From Pseudomonas lini (GTDB lineage: Bacteria > Pseudomonadota > Gammaproteobacteria > Pseudomonadales > Pseudomonadaceae), in assembly GCF_030812475.1 (NCBI RefSeq), contig NZ_JAUSSR010000015.1:62001-126000 (forward strand): 64,000 nt of DNA, read 5' to 3'. This document shows positions 40,836 to 49,720 of this stretch, one piece after another. Both the position numbers and the translations under genes were made by a program. The notes below the pieces were generated by a model. The model saw only the letters and a program-made list of their open reading frames with translations. It was not told the origin of the DNA and did not search any database. Within the stretch, counting starts at the first letter, position 1, and every line of letters begins with the position of its first letter.

Positions 40836-41363
40836 TCAGCCTTTGTAGGCAGCAACCGACTTCATGATCTCGGTGCGAGCGGCTTCTGCGTCGCCCCAGC
40901 CTTCGATCTTCACCCATTTGCCTTTTTCGAGGTCTTTGTAGTTCTCGAAGAAGTGCTTGATCTGTTCCAGCAGCAGCGGCGGCAGATCGGTGTATTCCTT
41001 CACGTCGACGTACAGCTGGGACAGCTTGTCGTGTGGGACTGCGATGACTTTGGCATCGCCGCCGCCGTCGTCGGTCATGTGCAGGATGCCGACCGGGCGG
41101 GCGCGGATCACCGAGCCTGGAGCAACCGGGTAAGGGGTCACGACCAGCACGTCGAGGGGATCACCGTCGTCGGCCAGGGTGTTCGGGATGAAACCGTAGT
41201 TGGCCGGGTAGAACATCGGGGTGGCCATGAAACGGTCAACGAACAGGCAATCGCTGTCTTTGTCGATTTCGTACTTGATCGGCGCGTGGTTGGCCGGGAT
41301 CTCGATCGCGACGTAGATGTCGTTCGGCAGGTCTTTGCCAGCCGGAATCTTGCTGTAGCTCAT
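40836..41363 (-). CDS. ppa: Inorganic pyrophosphatase (family I)
   Basis: A 175-residue cytoplasmic enzyme hydrolysing pyrophosphate. MSYSKIPAGKDLPNDIYVAIEIPANHAPIKYEIDKDSDCLFVDRF is the family I start, and GDGDPLDVLV-type metal site appears as ADDGDPLDVLVVTPYPV with three acidic ligands; KVIAVPHDK also fits. It re-enters the conserved backbone shared with the mtfA-dedA genes upstream, from which it is separated by a MITE-like palindrome. Confidence 0.97.
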   Translation of the reverse strand: MSYSKIPAGKDLPNDIYVAIEIPANHAPIKYEIDKDSDCLFVDRFMATPMFYPANYGFIPNTLADDGDPLDVLVVTPYPVAPGSVIRARPVGILHMTDDGGGDAKVIAVPHDKLSQLYVDVKEYTDLPPLLLEQIKHFFENYKDLEKGKWVKIEGWGDAEAARTEIMKSVAAYKG

Positions 41364-41479
41364 TGGGCGGTGCCCCCGTTAGTTGACCAAAAACACTTGG
41401 CCGGATTGACCAAAAAGTGGCGGCGATTATAGGCATATTCCGCCACCGATGCTATGTACCAGAGGTCGTAGAGACCTGG

Positions 41480-41637
41480 GTGTCCTGTCTCACCGATACT
41501 ATCGCTTTTTGACGGCGTCCGTTGCGGCCATGCTGCGTTGCCGCTCCACGCCATAGCCAGCTATGACTCGTCGCGGCGCCTTGCCTGGCCACAACGGCCA
41601 CTCGTCAAAAGAGCGACGTATCGGTGAGACAGGACAC
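41480..41637. mobile_element. 158-bp MITE-like palindromic element
   Basis: Long imperfect terminal inverted repeats begin GTGTCCTGTCTCACCGATAC at 41480 and end with its exact complement at 41637. The matches continue through most of the element (TCGCT/TTTTGACG and GTTGCGGCCA versus TGGCCACAAC), so it can fold into one long hairpin. No protein is encoded. The right end forms part of the mtfA stop codon. The size and full-length palindromy fit a non-autonomous transposable element, but no target duplication is clear. Confidence 0.75.
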
Positions 41638-42449
41638 TAGTCGTGTGCCTGATAGACCGGGTTCTCGGCCAGAAGTTGCCGCAGCCGGGCGAGCGGGTCC
41701 TGCAGGTAAAACAGCTTCAGCTGTTCATAAACCTCAGGATACGCCTCGTGCAGCAAATCCGGGGCGCTGAAGAAGTATTCGCTGGTGACCGCGAAAAACT
41801 CGGCGGCGTTTTCCGCTGCGTACGGGTCGATGGCGGTTTCGGCGTCGGGATTGCGCTCCAGTTGGCGGTCGAGGTCGTCGTAGGCCTCTTGCATCACCCT
41901 GGCCCAGTCGCTGACGCGCATGTCGGCGTGCAGCGGCGGCAGGCCGTTGGCGTCGCCGTTGAGCATGTCGAGTTTGTGCGCGAGTTCGTGGATCACCAGG
42001 TTGTAGCCTTCCCAGCCGCCGCTGGCCATCACGCCAGGCCAGGCGAGGATGATCGGGCCTTGTTGCCAGGCCTCGCCGCTGTGCTCGCCCTCCCACTCGT
42101 GCTCGACGCCGCTGGCGTCCCGATGACGTTGGGGGCTGAGGAAGTCGTCGGGGTACAGGACGATTTCGTGGAAGCCTTGGTACCAGTTCAGATCGCCCAG
42201 ATGCATCAGCGGCAACTGCGCCTGGGCGGCAAGCAGCAGGCGCTGCTCCTGGTGAAGTTCGACGCCGGGCAGGGCGGTCAGGTGTTTGTCGTCGAGAAAC
42301 AGCACGCAGGCTTCGCGCAGCCATTGATCTTCGGCGGCGCTGATGCCATCGAGAAAACTCAGGTGATGGCGCACCCGCTGCCACATGTCATCGGCAATCG
42401 GGTGCTTGGCCAGTATACGTCGGCGACGCCAGGCGCTAAGTGACCACAT
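41637..42449 (-). CDS. mtfA: MtfA-family zinc peptidase
   Basis: A 270-residue zinc aminopeptidase-like protein. The zinc motif is HELAHKLD (HExxH) in EGYNLVIHELAHKLDMLNGDANGLP, with a downstream Glu in AENAAEFFAVTSEYFF as the third ligand. The N-terminal LSFLDGISAAEDQWLREACVLFLDDK is also characteristic. In E. coli MtfA titrates the glucose repressor Mlc. The stop codon (41637-41639) falls at the end of a MITE-like element, so the last residues (...YQAHD) may differ from relatives. It follows dedA by 6 bp. Confidence 0.92.
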   Translation of the reverse strand: MWSLSAWRRRRILAKHPIADDMWQRVRHHLSFLDGISAAEDQWLREACVLFLDDKHLTALPGVELHQEQRLLLAAQAQLPLMHLGDLNWYQGFHEIVLYPDDFLSPQRHRDASGVEHEWEGEHSGEAWQQGPIILAWPGVMASGGWEGYNLVIHELAHKLDMLNGDANGLPPLHADMRVSDWARVMQEAYDDLDRQLERNPDAETAIDPYAAENAAEFFAVTSEYFFSAPDLLHEAYPEVYEQLKLFYLQDPLARLRQLLAENPVYQAHD

Positions 42450-42455
42450 GCCGGA

Positions 42456-43112
42456 TCAGCGGGGGTGGGCTTTGGACGCGGCGTTGCCGAAGCGGCTGCG
42501 GACGATGCCGATGATCATCGGTACCAGCGACAGCAGGATGATGCCGACCACCAGCAACGACAGGTTTTGCTTGATGAAGGGCACGTTGCCGAAGAAGTAA
42601 CCGAGGGTGACCAGACCGCCGACCCACAGGATGGTGCCGAGGACGCTGAAGCCGAAGAAGCGCGGATACGGCATTTTCGCCACACCGGCGACGAAGGGGG
42701 CAAAGGTACGGATGATCGGCAGGAAGCGCGCCAGGGTCACGGTTTTACCGCCATGCTTGTCATAGAAATCATGGGTTTGTTGCAGGTAGTCGCGACGGAA
42801 GATCTTCGAGTTCGGGTTACTGAACAGTTTTTCTCCCGCTGTTCGTCCGATCACGTAGTTGGTGCTGTCGCCGAGGATCGCCGCCAGCATCAGCAAGCCG
42901 CCCAGCAGCACCGGGTCCATGCCGCCACCGGCCGCAACAGCGCCAGCGATGAACAGCAGGGAATCGCCCGGCAGGAATGGCATCACCACCAGGCCGGTTT
43001 CGCAGAAGATCACCAGAAACAGGATGGCGTAGATCCATGGCCCGTAGTTGTTCACCAGCAAGTCGAGGTAAACATCGAGATGCAGGATAAGGTCGAGCGG
43101 GTTGAAATCCAT
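42456..43112 (-). CDS. DedA family membrane protein
   Basis: A 218-residue inner-membrane protein starting at ATG 43112 (MDFNPLDLILHLDVYLDLLV). Diagnostic DedA segments are FCETGLVVMPFLPGDSLLFIAGAVAA (with conserved Glu and PGD), GDSTNYVIGRTAGEKLF, FYDKHGGKTVTLARFLPIIRTFAPFVAGVAKMPY (with conserved Arg) and a Gly-rich C-terminal helix. DedA proteins flip undecaprenyl phosphate or other lipid carriers and influence membrane potential and pH tolerance. First gene of a two-gene unit with mtfA. Confidence 0.93.
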   Translation of the reverse strand: MDFNPLDLILHLDVYLDLLVNNYGPWIYAILFLVIFCETGLVVMPFLPGDSLLFIAGAVAAGGGMDPVLLGGLLMLAAILGDSTNYVIGRTAGEKLFSNPNSKIFRRDYLQQTHDFYDKHGGKTVTLARFLPIIRTFAPFVAGVAKMPYPRFFGFSVLGTILWVGGLVTLGYFFGNVPFIKQNLSLLVVGIILLSLVPMIIGIVRSRFGNAASKAHPR

Positions 43113-43300
43113 GGAAAGCACCTGTGGTATCGGCCCGACTCGGCAGGCCTGTGCGGATGACTTCGCGAAAGCCTACGAGTGGGAGTAGTTTTTCTTACAA
43201 GCCGGAAAGATCAGCATTATACGGGCAGAGGGATGAAAAGCGCGTCGAGTTTGTAGCGGGGGATTTCGCGTGAGACAGACGGCGGGTGCGGTATGTTTTT

Positions 43301-43400
43301 GCAGGAGCAAGCTTGCTTGCGATGCTCCTGAGAACGCTGCGGGGTATCAGGCTTGCAGCGTTATCGTTGACGAACATCGCGAGCGAGCTCGCTCCTACAG
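43301..43400. repeat. REPIN between dedA and the GNAT gene
   Basis: Inverted arms at 43301-43325 (GCAGGAGCAAGCTTGCTTGC) and 43375-43400 (ATCGCGAGCGAGCTCGCTCC), slightly diverged. It fills part of the 302-bp gap 43113-43414. The rest, which must include the dedA promoter, shows no gene. It is the first REPIN after 21.4 kb. Confidence 0.85.
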
Positions 43401-43414
43401 TTATCCGCTGTGGA

Positions 43415-43876
43415 TCAGAGCCCTTCGCTGATGGGCAACACGTAGTTCTTGAACTCGGTGTCTTCCTTGAACCCTATGGATTCGTAGGTCTTCTGCGCCA
43501 CTTCATTGTTGCTGCTGGTGGAGACACGCATGCGCACGGCATTGGTTTCCTTGGCCATTTTCTTCGCCGTACGGATCAGGTTATCGGCTACCAACTGGCG
43601 ACGAGCATCTTCGGCGACGTAGATGTCGTTGAGAATCCACACGCGCTTGAGCGACAGTGACGAAAAGCTTGGGTACAACTGACAGAAACCCAGCAGTCGA
43701 TTGCTATCGTCATCGGCCAGAGCCAGATAGATCACCGATTCCTTGCGACGCAAGCGTTTCTCAAGGAACGCCCGGGAAGAGTCCGGATACGCCAACGAGC
43801 CATAAAACTCGCGATATTTGACGAATAAGGGAGCCAACAGGTCCAGGTGTTCGAGGGTCGCTTGAATAATCCGCAT
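43415..43876 (-). CDS. GNAT family N-acetyltransferase
   Basis: A 153-residue acetyl-CoA-dependent transferase. ATG 43876 (MRIIQATLEHLDLLAPLFVKYREFYG) begins at the first beta-strand. LKRVWILNDIYVAEDARRQLVADNLI is the region of the acetyl-CoA-binding V-x-x-xxR-x-x-G-like loop, somewhat degenerate, and TSSNNEVAQKTYESIGFKEDTEFKNYVLPI is the typical GNAT end. Substrate unknown. It lies alone, 113 bp downstream of eutC in the same orientation. Confidence 0.88.
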   Translation of the reverse strand: MRIIQATLEHLDLLAPLFVKYREFYGSLAYPDSSRAFLEKRLRRKESVIYLALADDDSNRLLGFCQLYPSFSSLSLKRVWILNDIYVAEDARRQLVADNLIRTAKKMAKETNAVRMRVSTSSNNEVAQKTYESIGFKEDTEFKNYVLPISEGL

Positions 43877-43989
43877 GGTAGGTCTCGTCTTCAAGTGGCT
43901 GTCTTACGTGATGACGGCGATGGGAAACCCCTGGCGGCCGTGCCTCGATCCTGCCTCAAAGCGGAATGGAAATGCAATGCGGAAACGGT

Positions 43990-44826
43990 TCAGGTATTCG
44001 GCGGGCTCAGTAGGAAATTTCCTTTCATGTCCGTTTCTGCTTCTGACTCCAACGTGTGAACCTGGGCCTCGTCCTTCAGATTGACTCCCGACAACTGGCG
44101 TCGGCAGGCTTCGCGCATCAGATAAAGCAACCGATGTGCCGCCATGCCGTAGCTCAGGCCTTCGAGTCGCACGTTGGAGATGCAATTGCGATAGGCATCC
44201 GTCAGGCCGATTTTTGGATTGTAAGTGAAATACAGTCCCAGACTGTCGGGCGAGCTAAGGCCCGGGCGTTCGCCGATCAGGATGACGACCATCCTGGCCT
44301 CCAACAACTCACCAATCTCGTCGGCCACGGCAACCCGGCCTTGCTCGACCAGAATCACCGGTGACACGGACCAGCCCTCTGCTTCGATTTGTTCCTCCAT
44401 CCGGGTCAGAAAAGGCACGGCGTGGCGATGAACGGCCAAGGCCGACAAGCCATCGGCGACGACGATGGCCAGATCGACGCCACCGGGATTGGCCGCTGCG
44501 TGTTCGCGCAGGGTCTGCGCCGCGGCATCGCTCAATTTTCGCCCCAGGTCGGGGCGCTGCAGGTAACTGTTACGGTCCGTTGCCGCGCTGTGCAGCAACA
44601 GGCTTTCACGTCCAAGCACCGCCAGTTGCGAACCGAGTGCGGCATGGTCGAACGGCAAGTGCACCGCATCCCGGGCCTGGGCGTGCGCATATTGGAACTC
44701 CAGCTGTGCGCTGGTTGGCATGCTGGTGCCGGTGCGGCCCAAGGCAATCCGCGCAGGCGTCAGCCGGCGCAGTTCCAGTAAGGGGTTTTGCTGATCAACA
44801 GGTGGTTTATCCATTACGACACTCAT
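43990..44826 (-). CDS. eutC: Ethanolamine ammonia-lyase small subunit
   Basis: A 278-residue subunit binding adenosylcobalamin with EutB. ATG 44826 overlaps the eutB stop by 4 bp. ELRRLTPARIALGRTGTSMPTSAQLEFQYAHAQARDAVH is the EutC family opening; GGVDLAIVVADGLSALAVHRHA and IGERPGLSSPDSLGLYFTYNP are also diagnostic. The enzyme needs B12, giving a functional link to BtuB and the BtuF-like protein encoded 24 kb away. Confidence 0.95.
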   Translation of the reverse strand: MSVVMDKPPVDQQNPLLELRRLTPARIALGRTGTSMPTSAQLEFQYAHAQARDAVHLPFDHAALGSQLAVLGRESLLLHSAATDRNSYLQRPDLGRKLSDAAAQTLREHAAANPGGVDLAIVVADGLSALAVHRHAVPFLTRMEEQIEAEGWSVSPVILVEQGRVAVADEIGELLEARMVVILIGERPGLSSPDSLGLYFTYNPKIGLTDAYRNCISNVRLEGLSYGMAAHRLLYLMREACRRQLSGVNLKDEAQVHTLESEAETDMKGNFLLSPPNT

Positions 44827-46217
44827 CCCAGTTGCGCCAGGGCCTGGCGGAAGGCCGGCGGCAGGCTGTCGCCGAAGAGAATCTTGCCGTCCGCCTGGGT
44901 GAAGATACCCATATTTGCCAACCATGTTTCGAACTCCGGCGCTGGTTTCAGCCCCAGGGTCTGGCGAGCGTAGAGTGCGTCGTGGAACGAAGTGGTCTGG
45001 TAATTGAGCATGATGTCGTCGGAACCGGGGATGCCCATGATGAAGTTGATCCCGGCCACACCCAGCAGGGTCAGCAGGGTGTCCATGTCATCCTGATCGG
45101 CTTCGGCGTGGTTGGTGTAGCAGATGTCGCAGCCCATCGGAACCCCCAGAAGCTTGCCGCAGAAGTGGTCTTCGAGGCCGGCGCGGATGATTTGCTTACC
45201 GTTGTAGAGGTATTCCGGGCCGATGAATCCGACGACGGTATTTACCAGGAACGGGTTGAAATGGCGCGCCACGGCGTAGGCGCGCGTTTCACAGGTCTGT
45301 TGATCGATGCCGTGGTGGGCATTGGCCGACAGGGCGCTGCCCTGGCCCGTCTCGAAATACATCAGATTCTGACCCAGGGTGCCACGGTTCAGGCTCAGAC
45401 CGGCGTCATAGCCTTCCTGCAAGACGTTGAGGTTGATGCCGAAGCTGGCGTTGGCCGCCTCGGTTCCGGCGATCGACTGGAACACTAGGTCCAGCGGAAT
45501 CCCGCGATTGATGGCTTCGATCGAGGTGGTGACGTGGGTCAGCACGCAGGCTTGAGTGGGGATTTCGTAGCGCTGAATGATGGCATCGAGCATTTCCAGC
45601 ATGGCGCAGATGGAGGTGATGCTGTCGGTGGCCGGGTTGATGCCGATCATCGCATCGCCATTGCCGTACAGCAGGCCGTCGAGAATGCTCGCGGCGATGC
45701 CGGCGGGTTCGTCGGTGGGATGGTTCGGTTGCAGGCGTGTGGATAACCGGCCGCGCAGGCCCAGCGTGCCGCGGAATCGGGTGACCACGCGGATTTTCTG
45801 CGCCACCAGCACCAGATCCTGCACGCGCATGATTTTCGACACGGCGGCGGCCATTTCCGGGGTCAGGCCGGGCGCAAGGTTACGCAGGCTGTGTTCGTCG
45901 GCGGCATCGCTGAGCAGCCAATCGCGAAAACCGCCGACGGTGAGGTGGCTGACCGGCGCAAACGCCCGTTTATCGTGGGTATCGATGATCAGCCGGGTGA
46001 CTTCATCGGACTCGTACGGAACCAGTACTTCCTGCAGGAAGTGGGAGAGCGGGATATTCGCCAGCGCCATCTGCGCGGCCACCCGTTCGCCGTCGTTGAG
46101 TGCCGCGACCCCCGCCAGAAAGTCCCCGGAGCGCGCCGGGCTGGCCTTGGCCATGACTTCCTTGAGGCTGTCGAAACGGTAGGTGTGACCACCGACAGTG
46201 TGAGCAAAACTAGCCAT
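44823..46217 (-). CDS. eutB: Ethanolamine ammonia-lyase large subunit
   Basis: A 464-residue catalytic subunit splitting ethanolamine into acetaldehyde and ammonia. ATG 46217 (MASFAHTVGGHTYRFDSLKEVMAKASPARSGD) follows a GGAGAATCTTC site. GDAMIGINPATDS, ETGQGSALSANAHHGIDQQTCETRAYA, and PMGCDICYTNHAEADQDDMDTLLTLLGVAGINFIMGIPGSDDIMLNYQTTSFHD line the TIM-barrel active site. It sits between the permease gene eat and eutC in one unit. Confidence 0.96.
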   Translation of the reverse strand: MASFAHTVGGHTYRFDSLKEVMAKASPARSGDFLAGVAALNDGERVAAQMALANIPLSHFLQEVLVPYESDEVTRLIIDTHDKRAFAPVSHLTVGGFRDWLLSDAADEHSLRNLAPGLTPEMAAAVSKIMRVQDLVLVAQKIRVVTRFRGTLGLRGRLSTRLQPNHPTDEPAGIAASILDGLLYGNGDAMIGINPATDSITSICAMLEMLDAIIQRYEIPTQACVLTHVTTSIEAINRGIPLDLVFQSIAGTEAANASFGINLNVLQEGYDAGLSLNRGTLGQNLMYFETGQGSALSANAHHGIDQQTCETRAYAVARHFNPFLVNTVVGFIGPEYLYNGKQIIRAGLEDHFCGKLLGVPMGCDICYTNHAEADQDDMDTLLTLLGVAGINFIMGIPGSDDIMLNYQTTSFHDALYARQTLGLKPAPEFETWLANMGIFTQADGKILFGDSLPPAFRQALAQLG

Positions 46218-46267
46218 GAAGATTCTCCGTGACGGCGCAGAGGGGGCTGCGCCGTAATTTGCGGCCG

Positions 46268-47716
46268 TTAGTGCAGGGCTTTTTCGGCGTTCTGAATGGC
46301 CGCGAATTCTTCTTCGGGCGTGCCGGCTACCAAGTGATGCCGACTGTAGAAAGCGAAGTAAGCAATTAACACTCCATAGATGATCGCAGCGCCAATCACC
46401 ACGCGCGGATCCACCAGGAAACCCGCCACCACGGCGATGCAAGCCAGCACCAGCGCAACACCAGAGGTAAAGATACCGCCCGGCGTGCGGTATGGCCGAT
46501 CCATTTTGGGGCGCCGAATGCGCAACGTGATGTGTGCCGCCATCATCAGGACGTAGGAAATGGTCGCACCGAACACCGCCACCAGGATCAGCAAGTCACC
46601 CTGACCGGTCAGCGACAACCCGAACCCGATGATGCCAGGAATGATCAACGCCAGTACGGGGGCCTTGCTCTTGTTGGTTTCCGACAGTTTGCGCGGCAGG
46701 TAGCCGGCGCGGGACAGCGCGAAAATCTGCCGCGAGTAGGCATAGATGATGGAGAAGAAACTGGCGATCAGCCCGGCCAGGCCCACCAGGTTGACGAAAT
46801 GGCCCATCCAGGTCGAGCCGCCATAAGCCTTGCTCAGTGCTTCGACCAACGGATTGCCCGAGGTTACCAAGGCATGGGCACCGGCTCCTCCCGGGCCGAT
46901 CACCAGAATCAGCAGGGCAAAGCTCACCAGCACCAGCATGGCGCCAATCAGCCCGCGGGGCAGGTCGCGTTTCGGGTTTTTGGTTTCTTCTGCTGCCAGT
47001 GGTACGCCTTCGACCGCCAGGAAGAACCAGATGGCGTAGGGAATGGCGGCCCAGACCCCGACGTAGCCGAAGGGCAGGAAACTGCTGGCGCCCTTGGCCT
47101 CGGTGACCGGGATGTCGAGCAGGTTGGCGACGTTGAAGTGCGGCACCATGCTGATCAGAAACACGCCCAATGCCAGGGCGGCGACGGCGGTGATGCCGAA
47201 CATCAGCTTCAGGGCTTCACCGACGCCGAAAATATGGATGGCAATAAAGATGATGTAGAACGCCAGGTAAATCATCCAGCCGCCGATGCCGAACAGGGAC
47301 TCGCAATAGGCGCCGATAAACACCGCGATCGCCGCTGGTGCGATGGCGTATTCGATCAGGATCGCGGTGCCGGTCAGGAACCCGCCCCAAGGACCGAACG
47401 CACTGCGGGCAAAACCGTAGCCACCGCCTGCGGTCGGGATCATGGAGGACAATTCCGCCAGGGAAAAGCACATGCACAGGTACATGGTCGCCATCAGCAG
47501 CGTGGCGAGAAACATGCCGCCCCAGCCGCCCTGGGCCAGGCCGAAGTTCCACCCGGCATAGTCGCCGGAGATGACGTAGGCCACGCCGAGGCCGACCAGC
47601 AGGACCCAGCCCGCGGCACCTTTTTTCAGTTCGCGTTGCTGGAAATAGTCGGAGCCGACTTTTTCAAAGTCGACAGAGGAGGTAGCCGGCTGCACGCTGG
47701 CTTGATCGCTAGGCAT
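46268..47716 (-). CDS. eat: Ethanolamine permease (APC superfamily)
   Basis: A 482-residue transporter with about twelve membrane helices. After a polar N-terminus come GWVLLVGLGVAYVISGDYAGWNFGLAQGGWGGMFLATLLMATMYLCMCFSLAELSSMIPTAGGGYGFARSAFGPWGGFLTG, the amino-acid/polyamine/organocation family signature. AVEGVPLAAEETKNPKRDLPRGLIGA is the hallmark cytoplasmic loop. The position directly before eutBC identifies the substrate as ethanolamine. The ATG is preceded by AGGTGAACCCCT. A REPIN lies between it and the aldehyde dehydrogenase gene upstream. Confidence 0.94.
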   Translation of the reverse strand: MPSDQASVQPATSSVDFEKVGSDYFQQRELKKGAAGWVLLVGLGVAYVISGDYAGWNFGLAQGGWGGMFLATLLMATMYLCMCFSLAELSSMIPTAGGGYGFARSAFGPWGGFLTGTAILIEYAIAPAAIAVFIGAYCESLFGIGGWMIYLAFYIIFIAIHIFGVGEALKLMFGITAVAALALGVFLISMVPHFNVANLLDIPVTEAKGASSFLPFGYVGVWAAIPYAIWFFLAVEGVPLAAEETKNPKRDLPRGLIGAMLVLVSFALLILVIGPGGAGAHALVTSGNPLVEALSKAYGGSTWMGHFVNLVGLAGLIASFFSIIYAYSRQIFALSRAGYLPRKLSETNKSKAPVLALIIPGIIGFGLSLTGQGDLLILVAVFGATISYVLMMAAHITLRIRRPKMDRPYRTPGGIFTSGVALVLACIAVVAGFLVDPRVVIGAAIIYGVLIAYFAFYSRHHLVAGTPEEEFAAIQNAEKALH

Positions 47717-47778
47717 AGGGGTTCACCTGTTCTTATTCTTTTGACCGGCGTGGTGGCCGGGATGGCGCGAAGGCTGTT

Positions 47779-47877
47779 TGTAGGAGCGAGCTTGCTCGCG
47801 AAGGACGAGAGGGAGCCGCGTACATCCAGGCGGCCCCGTCTTCGTTCACGTCCCTCGCGAGCAGGCTCGCTCCTACA
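47779..47877. repeat. REPIN inside the ethanolamine gene run
   Basis: Inverted 29-nt arms at 47779-47807 and 47849-47877 (core GTAGGAGCGAGCTTGCTCGC) between the aldehyde dehydrogenase gene and eat, both read from the minus strand. It may reduce read-through from the dehydrogenase into eat-eutBC. Confidence 0.9.
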
Positions 47878-47901
47878 GGGTTTTGCGGTGTTCCTGCCCG
47901 G

Positions 47902-49422
47902 TTAGAAGAAGCCCAGCGGATTGATGTCGTAGCTCACCAGCAGGTTTTTGGTCTGCTGATAGTGATCGAGCATCATCTTGTGGGTTTCACGGCCGACGCC
48001 GGACTTCTTGTAGCCACCGAACGCGGCATGCGCCGGGTACAGGTGGTAGCAGTTGGTCCACACGCGACCGGCCTTGATCGCGCGGCCCATGCGGTAGGCG
48101 CGGTTGATGTCGCGGGTCCACAGGCCGGCACCGAGGCCGAACTCGGTGTCGTTGGCGATGGCCAGGGCTTCGGCTTCGTCCTTGAAGGTGGTGATGCTCA
48201 CCACCGGGCCAAAGATCTCTTCCTGGAACACGCGCATTTTGTTGGTGCCCTTGAGCAGCGTCGGCTGGATGTAATACCCGGTCGCAAGATTGCCCTCGAG
48301 TTTTTCCACCTTGCCGCCGGTCAACAGCTCGGCGCCTTCGCCCTTGGCGATTTCCAGGTACGACAGGATTTTGTCGAATTGCTGCTCGGATGCCTGGGCG
48401 CCGACCATGGTGTCGGTGTCCAGTGGGTCGCCGCGTTTGATTTGCAGGACTTTATCCATGACCACTTTCATGAACTCGTCGTAGATCGATTCCTGCACCA
48501 GGGCGCGGGAAGGGCAGGTGCAGACTTCGCCCTGGTTGAAGAACGCCAGCACCAGGCCTTCGGCGGCTTTTTCGATGAAGGACGGCTCGGCCTGCATGAT
48601 GTCTTCAAAGAAGATGTTCGGCGACTTGCCACCCAGTTCCACGGTAGACGGAATGATGTTTTCCGCGGCGCATTTCATGATGTGCGAGCCGACCGGGGTC
48701 GAACCGGTGAAGGCGATCTTGGCGATGCGTTTGCTGGTGGCCAGGGCTTCACCGGCTTCTTTGCCGAAGCCTTGCACCACGTTGAGCACGCCAGGCGGCA
48801 GCAGGTCGCCGATCAGCTCCATCAGCACGGTAATGCCCAGCGGGGTTTGCTCGGCGGGCTTGAGCACCACGCAGTTGCCGGCGGCCAGGGCCGGGGCGAG
48901 TTTCCAGGCGGCCATCAGAATCGGGAAGTTCCACGGGATGATCTGCCCGACCACGCCCAGCGGTTCATGGATGTGATAGGCCACGGTGTTGCCGTCGATT
49001 TCGGCGGCGCTGCCTTCCTGGGCACGGATGCAACCGGCGTAGTAGCGGAAATGGTCGGCAGCCAGCGGGATGTCGGCGTTCAGGGTTTCGCGCACGGCTT
49101 TACCGTTGTCCCAGGACTCGGTGATTGCCAGCAGTTCCAGGTTCTGTTCGATGCGGTCGGCGATTTTCAGCAGCACCAGCGAGCGCGCCTGGACGGATGT
49201 GGCGCCCCAGGCATCGGCGGCGGCGTGGGCAGCGTCCAAGGCTTTTTCGATGTCTTCGGCACTGGAGCGCGGGAATTCGGCAATGGGTTGGCCATTCACT
49301 GGCGAGGTATTGGTGAAGTACTGACCTTTTACAGGCGCGACGAACTCGCCGCCGATGTAGTTACCGTATTGGCTCTTGAACGAAACGATAGCGCCTTCAG
49401 TACCGGGGTGAGCGTAACGCAT
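47902..49422 (-). CDS. Acetaldehyde (aldehyde) dehydrogenase of the ethanolamine pathway
   Basis: A 506-residue NAD-dependent dehydrogenase of the ExaC/AcoD type. ATG 49422 (MRYAHPGTEGAIVSFKSQYGNYIGGEF) has AAGGAG 8-9 nt upstream. The catalytic Glu lies in VELGGKSPNIFFEDI and the catalytic Cys in FFNQGEVCTCPSRALVQ; IPWNFPILMAAWKLAPALAAGNC binds NAD. It would oxidise acetaldehyde from EutBC to acetate. It is preceded by a good sigma-54 promoter and enhancer dyads and is divergent from the activator gene, so it is the primary regulated gene. Confidence 0.93.
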   Translation of the reverse strand: MRYAHPGTEGAIVSFKSQYGNYIGGEFVAPVKGQYFTNTSPVNGQPIAEFPRSSAEDIEKALDAAHAAADAWGATSVQARSLVLLKIADRIEQNLELLAITESWDNGKAVRETLNADIPLAADHFRYYAGCIRAQEGSAAEIDGNTVAYHIHEPLGVVGQIIPWNFPILMAAWKLAPALAAGNCVVLKPAEQTPLGITVLMELIGDLLPPGVLNVVQGFGKEAGEALATSKRIAKIAFTGSTPVGSHIMKCAAENIIPSTVELGGKSPNIFFEDIMQAEPSFIEKAAEGLVLAFFNQGEVCTCPSRALVQESIYDEFMKVVMDKVLQIKRGDPLDTDTMVGAQASEQQFDKILSYLEIAKGEGAELLTGGKVEKLEGNLATGYYIQPTLLKGTNKMRVFQEEIFGPVVSITTFKDEAEALAIANDTEFGLGAGLWTRDINRAYRMGRAIKAGRVWTNCYHLYPAHAAFGGYKKSGVGRETHKMMLDHYQQTKNLLVSYDINPLGFF

Positions 49423-49486
49423 GATGTTTTCTCCTTGGCTTTTGTACTTATAAGAGAGCGCGCATGTGCGCTTGTTATAAGCGTAG

Positions 49487-49502
49487 AGCAAAGGTCGGGC
49501 CA
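49487..49502 (-). promoter_or_regulatory. Sigma-54 (RpoN) promoter of the aldehyde dehydrogenase gene
   Basis: The minus strand reads TGGCCCGACCTTTGCT, close to the RpoN consensus TGGCAC-N5-TTGCT with the essential GG and GC at correct spacing. It lies 65-80 bp upstream of ATG 49422, opposite the divergent sigma-54 activator gene. Confidence 0.75.
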
Positions 49503-49565
49503 CTGCGCTGCAGCTCAGGTAAATCAACACCTTGCGCGATTTTTGTCGGATAGGCGGGCGCAGTC

Positions 49566-49616
49566 TGTGATGCTTCCGGTACAGCCTCTGCGACACTTTG
49601 TACCGGTTCTGGCACA
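49566..49616. promoter_or_regulatory. Two enhancer-type dyads for the sigma-54 activator
   Basis: TGTGATGCTTCCGGTACA (49566-49583) and TGTACCGGTTCTGGCACA (49599-49616) are two 18-bp dyads of the form TGTnnn-N6-GGyACA. Their starts are 33 bp apart, about three helical turns, so they lie on the same DNA face. They sit 64-130 bp upstream of the sigma-54 promoter, as expected for AcoR/EatR-like binding. Confidence 0.6.
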
Positions 49617-49720
49617 GCTTGTGACCGTGGGGTCTTGCCAGCATTGCAATGCAAGCTCGGCTGGAGGATGCTCGCGTACGACAGGGCGGCGTGAAAATCG
49701 CTCGGGGAGAAGAACAAGAA

